From the NCBI RefSeq assembly GCF_001429545.1, contig NZ_LMSP01000034.1, positions 342,690 to 406,689 on the forward strand: a stretch of DNA of 64,000 nucleotides, in the 5' to 3' direction. How positions within the stretch are numbered: the first letter of the stretch is position 1; each line of letters begins with the position of its first letter. The notes beneath the pieces are model-generated. The model was not told where the DNA came from. It made no database searches and worked only from the letters and a program-made list of their open reading frames with translations. Below, piece after piece: positions 17,219 through 24,327 of the stretch. The position numbers and the translations under genes were made by a program. The stretch is from Paenibacillus sp. Soil787. Lineage in GTDB: Bacteria > Bacillota > Bacilli > Paenibacillales > NBRC-103111.

Positions 17219-17380
17219 TACTATTCCCCCACTTCGACAATAATAAATTATTTATAACATTATTTAACAATAAACTAATATAATTGTACAGTAATTCGAC
17301 ATTTTTATTATTAAGATCTCTATTTATGCTATAAGTAGATTGAATATAAGTGTACAATCATGAATTTTGTCCATATAAAA

Positions 17381-17407
17381 AAGAATGCCTATTTTACGGG
17401 CATTCTT
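17381..17407 (-). terminator. Terminator-like hairpin at the right end of the inserted element
   Basis: A 9-bp stem AAGAATGCC/GGCATTCTT with T tract on the minus strand. It lies just past the stop of the truncated ligase part. Confidence 0.75.
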
Positions 17408-17411
17408 AACA

Positions 17412-17981
17412 TTATTTATGTACAACATAGTATAAGTCCAATATTATATAGATACTCGCAACAATACCTTCCATATCATGTTCAATGCTCCAAGAGCTTA
17501 AATCCTTACCTCGCCCTTCAATAAATGCGGTTGGAGTAATAATGTCTGTGCTACCTATAATCTCATTCAGTCGACTTTTACGGGTCGTAAGTGGTTCCTT
17601 CATGTGCTCATAAGAAGTAAGTAAAACATCAAAAGCAACAAAAGTAGCAGGATGAGTTCTAAGTGCTGCTTTAATTTTTGCTGAATCAGAAATACGACCA
17701 CGATAGGAAAAATCATCGAACACGGATCTGCCGTCTCGAATACATACACCTTCACAATCCAATATTGCTGTATCTGCTTTTATTGAAGAAACAGCTTCCT
17801 TCAATTCAGGAAATTTACTCGTTACAACATTACCATTTCGGGTATACGCTTCTAAACGTGTACCTTGTTTGTGTAAGAGAATTCTCCAACCGTCCCATTT
17901 GGGTTCAAAAATAAATTCATTATCATCAAAGGCTTCTTTACCGATGGAAACAATCATTGGCTTTATAGGAGAAAACAGCAT
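17412..17981 (-). pseudogene. ATP-dependent DNA ligase, N-terminal fragment truncated by insertion
   Basis: Residues 1-175 are the adenylation domain of a LigD-type ATP-dependent ligase: FEPKWDGWR holds the lysine that is adenylated (motif I, KxDG), YTRNGN motif Ia, DCEGVCIRDG motif III and MEGIVA motif IV. After GIVA the frame leaves the family and reads 15 codons of the inserted element (IYIILDLYYVVHK) to a stop. Motif V and the OB domain are 2.7 kb away at 14386-14772. AAGGTG precedes ATG 17981, and the gene follows the YolD-like gene by 22 bases. It could still self-adenylate but should not seal nicks. Confidence 0.85.
17444..17456 (-). repeat. Right terminal inverted repeat of the ligase-splitting element
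   Basis: TTATATAGATACT, the exact complement of 14774-14786. It directly follows (leftward) the GIVA codons of the ligase. Confidence 0.7.
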
Positions 17982-18002
17982 ACAATTACACCTTTTTTAA
18001 CC

Positions 18003-18263
18003 TCATTGTAGAATTATATCCATTATGTCCTCGATCCCTATCCAAGCATACTCCTTATCATTTTCTACCTGTATTTGTTTGGTCACAGGAGAGACCTTGG
18101 GGATCTTGCCAATCATTTTTTGTAACCCATAATCGGACCAAATGGAAACCTCAACTAATAGTTCATTAAATATGGCAACACCCATCGTTCGAATGATTTC
18201 TTCATACTTTGTTTCATTTAAACTCGGTCTATCCAACTTTGACTTTTCGATTTGGGAAACCAT
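18003..18263 (-). CDS. YolD-like family protein
   Basis: An 86-residue protein. The C-terminal half (VSIWSDYGLQKMIGKIPKV, then a QIQVEND and WIGIEDIMDI ending) matches the YolD-like pattern of a short beta barrel ending in an (I/L)xDIxDI helix start. GAGGTGATGG precedes the ATG. YolD-like proteins usually sit before a Y-family DNA polymerase; here the partner is the (now broken) ATP-dependent ligase, 22 bases downstream, which still points to DNA repair. Family call is by motif and length. Confidence 0.7.
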   Translation of the reverse strand: MVSQIEKSKLDRPSLNETKYEEIIRTMGVAIFNELLVEVSIWSDYGLQKMIGKIPKVSPVTKQIQVENDKEYAWIGIEDIMDIILQ

Positions 18264-18340
18264 ACCATCACCTCACACTAGAACATTTGTTCCTATATTG
18301 TATCTAATTTAAAACTCAGTTGCAATTCAATTTGCTGAAA

Positions 18341-18374
18341 ACAAAAAGAGCACCCAAATGAAACAGGTACTCTT
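18341..18374 (-). terminator. Terminator of the ArsR-type repressor gene
   Basis: On the minus strand AAGAGTACC pairs with GGTGCTCTT (one G-T pair), followed by TTTTTG. Confidence 0.75.
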
Positions 18375-18375
18375 A

Positions 18376-18747
18376 TTATTGGGATGATTCCAATGCAAGC
18401 ATCATCATTTGCTTCAATCGATCGTTTTTAATCGTATACATAACCGTCTTACCTACATTTCTATCGTTTGTGAAGCCTAACCGTTTTAACTGACGAAGAT
18501 GATGGGAGGCAGATGAGATGGAACATTCGACTACATTGGAAATGTCACTAACACACATTTCATCTTCTAGACAAAGAACATAAAGGACTTTCATTCTTGT
18601 TTGATCAGCCAACGCTTTAAACATTTCTACAATTCCACTTAAACTTTGTGTATGTATGGTTTCACGAGCTCTTTCTAATTTCTCTTGCGATAATGACGCG
18701 GAAACATTAACAACTATCGTATAACCCTCCCCGCAAATAACATTCAA
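18376..18747 (-). CDS. ArsR/SmtB-family metal-responsive repressor
   Basis: A winged-helix repressor of up to 123 residues. The core (about 38-115) has FKALADQTRMKVLYVL, the sensing helix EDEMCVSDIS (C65), and the recognition helix SISSASHHLRQLKRLG. Cysteines near the N-terminus (C5) and at 59, 65 and 75 fit a CadC/ArsR-like thiol sensor. It has a textbook operator over its start. The start is uncertain: TTG 18747 lies inside the operator, while the only good ribosome-binding site (GGGGAGGG, 18732-18725) is inside the frame and sits 7 bases before an ATA codon. No metal transporter lies next to it, so its target may be itself or a distant gene. Confidence 0.85.
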   Translation of the reverse strand: MNVICGEGYTIVVNVSASLSQEKLERARETIHTQSLSGIVEMFKALADQTRMKVLYVLCLEDEMCVSDISNVVECSISSASHHLRQLKRLGFTNDRNVGKTVMYTIKNDRLKQMMMLALESSQ

Positions 18748-18764
18748 ATGTCCATTTGAATGTT
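18739..18764. promoter_or_regulatory. 12-2-12 operator of the ArsR/SmtB repressor
   Basis: AACATTCAAATG, TC, CATTTGAATGTT: a perfect 12-bp inverted repeat with a 2-base spacer, the usual ArsR/SmtB operator form with TCAAAT/ATTTGA half-sites. It overlaps the annotated 5' end of the repressor gene, indicating autoregulation. Confidence 0.85.
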
Positions 18765-18821
18765 ATTATTGCCTACTTCATTCATTTTAAACATTCATCA
18801 GAATTAATATTGCTTACCTAA

Positions 18822-20492
18822 TTAATCTGACCCTTTGGAACTCTTCGTTCGAATATCCAGTAAATTAAATTGAAATTTCCTTCCCCCAAAAGTATATAAA
18901 CCTTCCGCGAAACCTGAAGCGATCTCTTCCAATGAGCTTGACTTACCAAATGCAATAACTTGTTTTTTATCAATACTGAACTTCAAATGATCAGAAGCTT
19001 TGCCAAATGATGCAATCTGATAAGCATTTGATAGCGATGCTAGGAATATTGGTTTAGGGTTTCCTAGTCCGTATGGCTCTAAAGCAATGAAATCATTAAT
19101 GGTGGATCTATCCCATCCTTCAATCGGATATTCAGCAAGAAAATGGGTAACAGGTTCATTCGCTTCCTCTAGTTCGGCAGAAGACTGTAAAGCTAAAATA
19201 AAAGCTTTTAAATGTGCTGAATCCGTTGAAATTGTTAATCCCGCAGCTGCCTTATGCCCACCAAACTTCTGCAAATAATTTGAAACACGGGTCAGCGTAT
19301 TTATCATCGAAAAATTTGTCCCTTGTACGCTCCGAGCCGAACCAGTTCCATCATTTGCAATAACAATTGCTGGTTTCTTAAATTCTTCTGTAACCCTGGC
19401 AGCAAGTATTCCTGCAATTCCTTTATGGAAGCTCCCATGAATTGTAATTATCTTTCCATGTTGCAAACGATTATATAAAATGGTCTCCCTGAGCGTAGCA
19501 TATTCAATTTTCTGCATATCTTTTCTGAGCAAATCTATATACACCATATTCCTAAAATCTTCTTGTCTCGGTTCATCTGAAATGAATGCGTGTAATGCTT
19601 TATTGGGGTCATCAATACGTCCACATGAATTCAAAATTGGAGCGATCTGAAACCCTACAGTTGTACTATCAATTTCTTTTATTTGCAAAACAGAAAAGAA
19701 ACACTTGAGGACTTCACAGGGCGTAACATTCATTTTTTGCAAACCATAATAACAAATAGCTCTATTTTCATCTGTTAACGAAACCATATCAGCAATTGTG
19801 CCAAGTGCTGCAAACTCAATGAATTCCATAAGTTGCTTAGCCCACGGACCCTTAAAAACCATAAAAAAAGCCTGTACCACTTTTAAAGCAACCCCAGCGC
19901 CGCACAATTCCTTAAATGGATACGTTTCGTCTGCTCCCTTTGGATTTATAAAAGCAAAACAATCGGGATCTTCTTCTAAAATCTCGTGATGATCTGTAAC
20001 GATAACATCTATGCCCATATGCTTAGCGGTTCTTAAAGCATCATGAGCATTGGAACCGTTATCCACGGTAATTATTAATGAAGTTTTCTCAGGGAAATTT
20101 TGAACTGCTTTGGAAGTTAAACCATAGCCCTCCTCTCGTAACGGAAGACGAACTTGAACTTCTGCCCCTAATTTCTTCAATGCCCTATATATAATTGCAG
20201 ATGAAGTGATTCCATCTACATCGTAATCACCGAAAACCATAATTTCTTCTTTATGTACGATTGCTTTCACAATCCGCTTCAAAGCTTTACTCATATCCTT
20301 AAACAAAAATGGATTGTGTAGCTGACCCATGGAGGGAAACAAAAAAACCTCTATTTTAGAAGGCTGGTCGTATCCATGACAAAACAAATGATACATCACC
20401 AATGGATGAATGTTGTACTGACGACTGTAATAATGAATTAAATCTTTATGAGGATGAGCCTCAAGTGGAATATCCTGATGTCTCCAATTCAT
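18822..20492 (-). CDS. recJ: RecJ-type single-stranded-DNA exonuclease (DHH family), short form
   Basis: A 556-residue protein starting at ATG 20492 (MNWRHQDIPL), with AGGAGG upstream; an 8-codon longer frame exists. The DHH domain carries VFGDYDVDGITSSA, ITVDNGS and VTDHHE, the metal-binding motifs of RecJ, and the DHHA1 part has the GGHKAAAGLTI motif. RecJ degrades single-stranded DNA 5' to 3' in recombination and mismatch repair. At 556 residues it lacks the long C-terminal extension of Bacillus RecJ (about 780), so it is probably an accessory copy, in keeping with the nearby repair and mobile genes. Confidence 0.85.
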   Translation of the reverse strand: MNWRHQDIPLEAHPHKDLIHYYSRQYNIHPLVMYHLFCHGYDQPSKIEVFLFPSMGQLHNPFLFKDMSKALKRIVKAIVHKEEIMVFGDYDVDGITSSAIIYRALKKLGAEVQVRLPLREEGYGLTSKAVQNFPEKTSLIITVDNGSNAHDALRTAKHMGIDVIVTDHHEILEEDPDCFAFINPKGADETYPFKELCGAGVALKVVQAFFMVFKGPWAKQLMEFIEFAALGTIADMVSLTDENRAICYYGLQKMNVTPCEVLKCFFSVLQIKEIDSTTVGFQIAPILNSCGRIDDPNKALHAFISDEPRQEDFRNMVYIDLLRKDMQKIEYATLRETILYNRLQHGKIITIHGSFHKGIAGILAARVTEEFKKPAIVIANDGTGSARSVQGTNFSMINTLTRVSNYLQKFGGHKAAAGLTISTDSAHLKAFILALQSSAELEEANEPVTHFLAEYPIEGWDRSTINDFIALEPYGLGNPKPIFLASLSNAYQIASFGKASDHLKFSIDKKQVIAFGKSSSLEEIASGFAEGLYTFGGRKFQFNLLDIRTKSSKGSD

Positions 20493-20692
20493 CCCTTTGA
20501 TTCCTCCTCTTTTCATTGAAATGCATCTTGGATTTCAATAACTTAATATTGTAAATTATACCCATTATTAGCTGAATTCATTCAAATACATAATCGATCA
20601 ATTATATGTTTGAATAATTATTCGAATTATTGTCAATATTTAACATAATAATGCGAGTATAAAAATCAAGATAACGTTAAAGGAGGATTTTA

Positions 20693-20887
20693 ATGAAAAA
20701 GGTCGTTGAAGGTAAAAAATTAAAAGTCCGTTCATTGAGTTACGTAAATGATCCTGAAGCTGCTCAGAAGTGGTTCGAGTTATACGTTGAAATTCTCGCT
20801 GACCGCCTCGTAAGACAATCAGCAATAATAAAGGCGAACGAACATATAAATGAATTAAATTCTTATTTAGAGGGTGAACCCTTATGA
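20693..20887 (+). CDS. Small protein preceding the serine recombinase pair
   Basis: A 64-residue mostly helical protein (AAQKWFELYVEILADRLV) with a strong ribosome-binding site (AAGGAGG). It overlaps the first recombinase by 4 bases (ATGA), so it is part of the same three-gene operon and may be an accessory factor such as a recombination directionality protein. That role is inferred from position only. Confidence 0.7.
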   Translation: MKKVVEGKKLKVRSLSYVNDPEAAQKWFELYVEILADRLVRQSAIIKANEHINELNSYLEGEPL

Positions 20888-22365
20888 GCCTAACAGTTGC
20901 CTATTACCGTAGTTCGTCAGAATTACAAGAAGACTCTGTTGGGACGCAGCAATTTTATGCCATGCAATACTGTTCCAATAATATGCTTCTCATTGATGAT
21001 GAATTTACAGACGAGTTTGTATCCGCTAAACTCGTACCACTTAAAAAGCGTAATTTTCACAAAGTTATTGAAGGAATTAACAAGGGAGATATAAAAACAC
21101 TAATTATTTATAAACGAGATCGTTTGGCGCGTGATGTTGTCGAGTACATGGAAATTTACTCTGTATTAAGAAGACATAATGTTCAAGTTCACTTCACAGC
21201 CTCTCATGAAGCTCCAATGAGATTTGATGAGATGGGGGAATTTTATGAACTCATTATGGCAGGTCTTTGTCAGCATGAAGGGGATCAGATTAAACTTCGC
21301 ATCAGCGAAGCAAGAGCTGCCACTTTTCAAAAAGGCAAACACAAAGGGAATTTACCTTATGGTTACGTAATAAATGAAGAAACTGGGAAAATAATGGCTC
21401 CGCTAGAAGCTAAAGAAAATATCAAATTAATATTCTCTGAGCTTCTAAGTGAGAAATACAATTCGACAAACGAATTAAGATGGTACTTAAAACGTAACAA
21501 TATTCAAAAATTGCGATTAAAGGAAACAAAAAAATTTAACCCCGAATGGAATAGCAAGGCTATTGAAGATCTCATCTCGAACCCCATGTATATGGGAATG
21601 AGACAAATGAACTTTAAAGGTGATCCTGTTAATTACAGCCACAAAGATTATGTGATTATTGATGTTGAAAATTGGCTCAGGGCTCAAGACATTTTGCAAA
21701 ATATGAAATCAGGAAAATTACGATCTAAAAGACCAAAAGGGTCTTTTTTACTTGAGGAGATTATAACTTGTGGTGTCTGTAAGAGCCCATTAAAAACAAT
21801 AATGCGACAACGAATGAAGAACTGGGTAGGCGTTTACGAATGTAAGGAGCATAAAATCAAATTACTCAGTGATGAAGCTGATTCTGAAATATTTGATATT
21901 TGTAGTAGTTACTTTTTCACAATTCTTACCGACTATGGTGAAAACTTATTTAAAGTGTTTTTCACAAAAAGAACAGACGTGATGAAACAGGAAATAAAAC
22001 AATTGGAGCAAACCATTGATCGCTTGACTGGGAGAATCGTCTCAAGTGTAAAACGGTTGATTGGGATTAAAAATGTGATGGAAAGAGCGGGGTTAGAAAA
22101 TAAACTTGTTGCATTGGAACTGAAACTTAAAGAAGTTCGAGAAAATAAAGAACAAATAGTTTTTCAAACTGAGAAGTTAAAGGAATTGCCCGCTCAAATA
22201 AAATCCTTCAAAGATAAAACAAAGTTTATGGAGGTTTTAAAAAATTTAGAACTCCATGAACGACTCGTACTATTAAAAGACATCATCATAATCGCTAATG
22301 TAACTGAAGAAGGGATGGAACTTAAATTGAAGCATCCGTACTTAAGCTCCTATGAGGTAGAATAA
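20884..22365 (+). CDS. Large serine recombinase 1
   Basis: A 493-residue site-specific recombinase. The N-terminal catalytic domain has YYRSSSELQ with the Y-x-R-x-S pattern placing the nucleophile at S11, then KRDRLARD. The recombinase domain follows (LPYGYVINEETG, NPMYMG), then a zinc ribbon (CGVC...YECKEH) and a long coiled coil (about 365-450). It works by a covalent phosphoserine intermediate to join attP and attB sites. It overlaps the next recombinase by one base. Size and pairing recall the CcrA/CcrB arrangement of staphylococcal cassettes. Confidence 0.92.
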   Translation: MSLTVAYYRSSSELQEDSVGTQQFYAMQYCSNNMLLIDDEFTDEFVSAKLVPLKKRNFHKVIEGINKGDIKTLIIYKRDRLARDVVEYMEIYSVLRRHNVQVHFTASHEAPMRFDEMGEFYELIMAGLCQHEGDQIKLRISEARAATFQKGKHKGNLPYGYVINEETGKIMAPLEAKENIKLIFSELLSEKYNSTNELRWYLKRNNIQKLRLKETKKFNPEWNSKAIEDLISNPMYMGMRQMNFKGDPVNYSHKDYVIIDVENWLRAQDILQNMKSGKLRSKRPKGSFLLEEIITCGVCKSPLKTIMRQRMKNWVGVYECKEHKIKLLSDEADSEIFDICSSYFFTILTDYGENLFKVFFTKRTDVMKQEIKQLEQTIDRLTGRIVSSVKRLIGIKNVMERAGLENKLVALELKLKEVRENKEQIVFQTEKLKELPAQIKSFKDKTKFMEVLKNLELHERLVLLKDIIIIANVTEEGMELKLKHPYLSSYEVE

Positions 22366-23942
22366 TGATTTCGATTCATGAGGTACTGAAACCTGGTAGA
22401 AAGGGTCTCTTTTATGGTCGCCACTCGACCGATGATCAAACACTTGAAACACAACTCTTTGTCGCAAGAAATTTGGTCCAAGAATTTGGTTGTGAAATCA
22501 TTAAGGAATTCAAGGATGAAAATGTTTCAGCAGTGAAACGAAATATGGATAAACGTCAAGGACTCGCTGACCTAATGGATTATATAGAGATCAATACGGT
22601 TGATTTTGTTGTGATTTATGACCATACTCGCCTTGCAAGAAACGCAATGGAACACCAAAAGATCAGAGCTATTATGAATGCAAAAAAAATACCAGTAGTA
22701 ATGAGTTCCACCCGAGACTTGTACAATACAGGTGATCTTCTAGGTCAACTTCTTAAGGATGGATACAGTAAATATGAAGCTGACGCTATCAGGCAGCGAA
22801 CTGAAGATAATCATTATAAGTTTATTAGACAGGGTGTCTATCGTGGGGGCAAGCTTCCATTCGGATATTTATATTCACATGAGAAATATAAATTTGTAGT
22901 ATTGGAAGATCAAAAACAAATCGTTATAGACATTTTCAATAAATACCGCGAAGGGGAGGGACTTCTATCCATAGCAGCTTCGTTACCTGAAAAAAGCTTT
23001 CATGGTCGGGATTGGAAAAAGGACGATGTCAAAATGATAATTACAAACCCATTTTACGTAGGTTATTTAACCGCGAAACGCTTTCGGCGCGATTATCACA
23101 AGCAACTTACAGAAAAAGAGCAATGGATCATGGGGTTCTGTGATCGGATTGAAACCTTTATTCGATATGAGGAATGGGAACTCTGCTACGAAATGTATCG
23201 ATCAAAGAGATCTGGCACAGTATCACCCAAAAAGTATAAGACACCTTTCTTTCTTAGGGATATCCTATTTTGCATGAAATGCCATAAGGCTCTAAAATCC
23301 AAAAATCAAATGTACAAATATCACAACGGGAAAGATCACGGTAACTCCATTTATTATTGCGAGAATAAAGCTTGCAAACTTAGATTAATTAGTACGGAAG
23401 TTCACGGGAAATTTATCGAAGAAGAATTAACAGCGATACTTCTAAAGTACCTATCTACCTCACATAAAGACCTTCATTCGGAAATTATGAGCAAGCTTCA
23501 GCAAGACATTTTAGCATTAACTCAACAAATTAGATTGCTTGAAGCACAAGTCGAAGAATATATTCTTCAGATACACCGAGCTGAGGTTGAATTTCAAACC
23601 TTAAGTTCCGATGAGGATAAACCGCAAGAATTAAAAAATAGTTTTTTACGGTATCGGATTCAACTGAAAGAAAAGATTACAAACATTAAGAAACTGATCG
23701 TCGAGAGAAAGCATAAGATCCAATATATTGAAAATGTTGAATCAGATATTTTTCTCATGAAAGACGTACTTCAGAAAACAATCTCATTAGAGTACAAAGG
23801 CGATGTAGACCCTCGACTTCGAAGGATTGTACTTTATGTTTATGAACGAATTGAAATTGATGAAAATCTGAACTATACCTACCAAGCTCGTATTGATTTG
23901 GAAAATATAGGACCTGTGGTACTAAGCGGCTTAATACTTTAA
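22365..23942 (+). CDS. Large serine recombinase 2
   Basis: A 525-residue recombinase with catalytic S21 in FYGRHSTDDQ, the arginine motif YDHTRLARNAMEH, the recombinase domain (KLPFGYLY, NPFYVGYLTAKR), a zinc ribbon (CMKCHKALK...YYCENKACKL) and a coiled coil (about 380-460). Its start shares one base with the previous stop (TAATG). It is clearly diverged from recombinase 1, so the two are a functional pair rather than a recent duplication. Its own terminator follows at 23924-23954, then att-like repeats. Confidence 0.92.
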   Translation: MISIHEVLKPGRKGLFYGRHSTDDQTLETQLFVARNLVQEFGCEIIKEFKDENVSAVKRNMDKRQGLADLMDYIEINTVDFVVIYDHTRLARNAMEHQKIRAIMNAKKIPVVMSSTRDLYNTGDLLGQLLKDGYSKYEADAIRQRTEDNHYKFIRQGVYRGGKLPFGYLYSHEKYKFVVLEDQKQIVIDIFNKYREGEGLLSIAASLPEKSFHGRDWKKDDVKMIITNPFYVGYLTAKRFRRDYHKQLTEKEQWIMGFCDRIETFIRYEEWELCYEMYRSKRSGTVSPKKYKTPFFLRDILFCMKCHKALKSKNQMYKYHNGKDHGNSIYYCENKACKLRLISTEVHGKFIEEELTAILLKYLSTSHKDLHSEIMSKLQQDILALTQQIRLLEAQVEEYILQIHRAEVEFQTLSSDEDKPQELKNSFLRYRIQLKEKITNIKKLIVERKHKIQYIENVESDIFLMKDVLQKTISLEYKGDVDPRLRRIVLYVYERIEIDENLNYTYQARIDLENIGPVVLSGLIL

Positions 23943-23954
23943 GCCGCTTTTTTC
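23924..23954 (+). terminator. Terminator of the recombinase operon
   Basis: A perfect 10-bp stem AAGCGGCTTA/TAAGCCGCTT with a 6-base loop and TTTTTT; the last codons and stop of recombinase 2 lie inside it. Confidence 0.88.
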
Positions 23955-23968
23955 TGCGTATTTACAGG

Positions 23969-24180
23969 ATTCTAGGTAATTGGGACAAGCATTCGAAAAA
24001 CCTAGGTCAGAGGGTAAGGAAAGGGATCCCTTTCCTTACCCTCTGACCTAGGCGATATCCGCAAAAGGGCTTGTACACTAATGATTTGAGGGTTTGTCCT
24101 ATAATTAAAAAACAATTGAAAAGCTTGTCTCGGTAATTAGGGTACGGCATATAACTTGAATTTTAGAATTCTAGGTAATT
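23969..24180. repeat. Att-like direct repeats flanking a palindrome
   Basis: ATTCTAGGTAATT occurs at 23969-23981 and 24168-24180, 199 bases apart; a related CGGTAATTAGGGTA is at 24131. ACAAGC (23985) and GCTTGT (24070 and 24123) form further inverted matches. Placed immediately after a serine recombinase pair, these look like recombination or attachment sites. The interval codes for nothing and holds the 52-bp palindrome. Confidence 0.5.
24001..24052. repeat. Perfect 52-bp palindrome without spacer
   Basis: Two 26-base arms, each starting from the outside CCTAGGTCAGAGGGTAAGG, meet at a central GGGATCCC. There is no loop spacer and no T tract, so it is not a normal terminator. Confidence 0.95.
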
Positions 24181-24228
24181 AGGTAGGTATGTGCTTCGGA
24201 GGAATATCTCATCAATGAATGTATAGCG

Positions 24229-24269
24229 CAAAAGCCACCGCCCTTTTATCTGAAAGGCAATGGCTTTTG
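24229..24269. terminator. Terminator between the att-like region and the TPR gene
   Basis: Stem CAAAAGCCA/TGGCTTTTG with further inner pairing and T-rich sequence on both strands; probably ends transcription of the leftward gene at 24328. Confidence 0.65.
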
Positions 24270-24327
24270 TTTTGAATTGTTTAGCTTATTCGATCTTCAA
24301 TTCATTATTTACAAAGTAGTTAAAACC

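Larger units (their letters stand above)
14774..17456. mobile_element. 2.68-kb inserted segment with inverted-repeat ends, no transposase
   Basis: The segment interrupts the DNA ligase gene between motifs IV and V. Its ends are the 13-base inverted repeats AGTATCTATATAA (14774-14786) and its complement (17444-17456), and TGTACATAAA occurs just inside both ends. TGTACA occurs four times in the left 130 bases (14793, 14858, 14875, 14898) and three times in the right 170 bases (17285, 17351, 17419), like transposase-binding repeats. Cargo is a membrane protein gene, a CNNM/HlyC-type transporter gene and a broken small gene. No recombinase is encoded inside, so it would be moved in trans. Confidence 0.65.

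Noticed and set aside
24001..24052. Palindrome as an intrinsic terminator
   Set aside because: No loop spacer and no T tract; the recombinase operon already has a clear terminator at 23924-23954.
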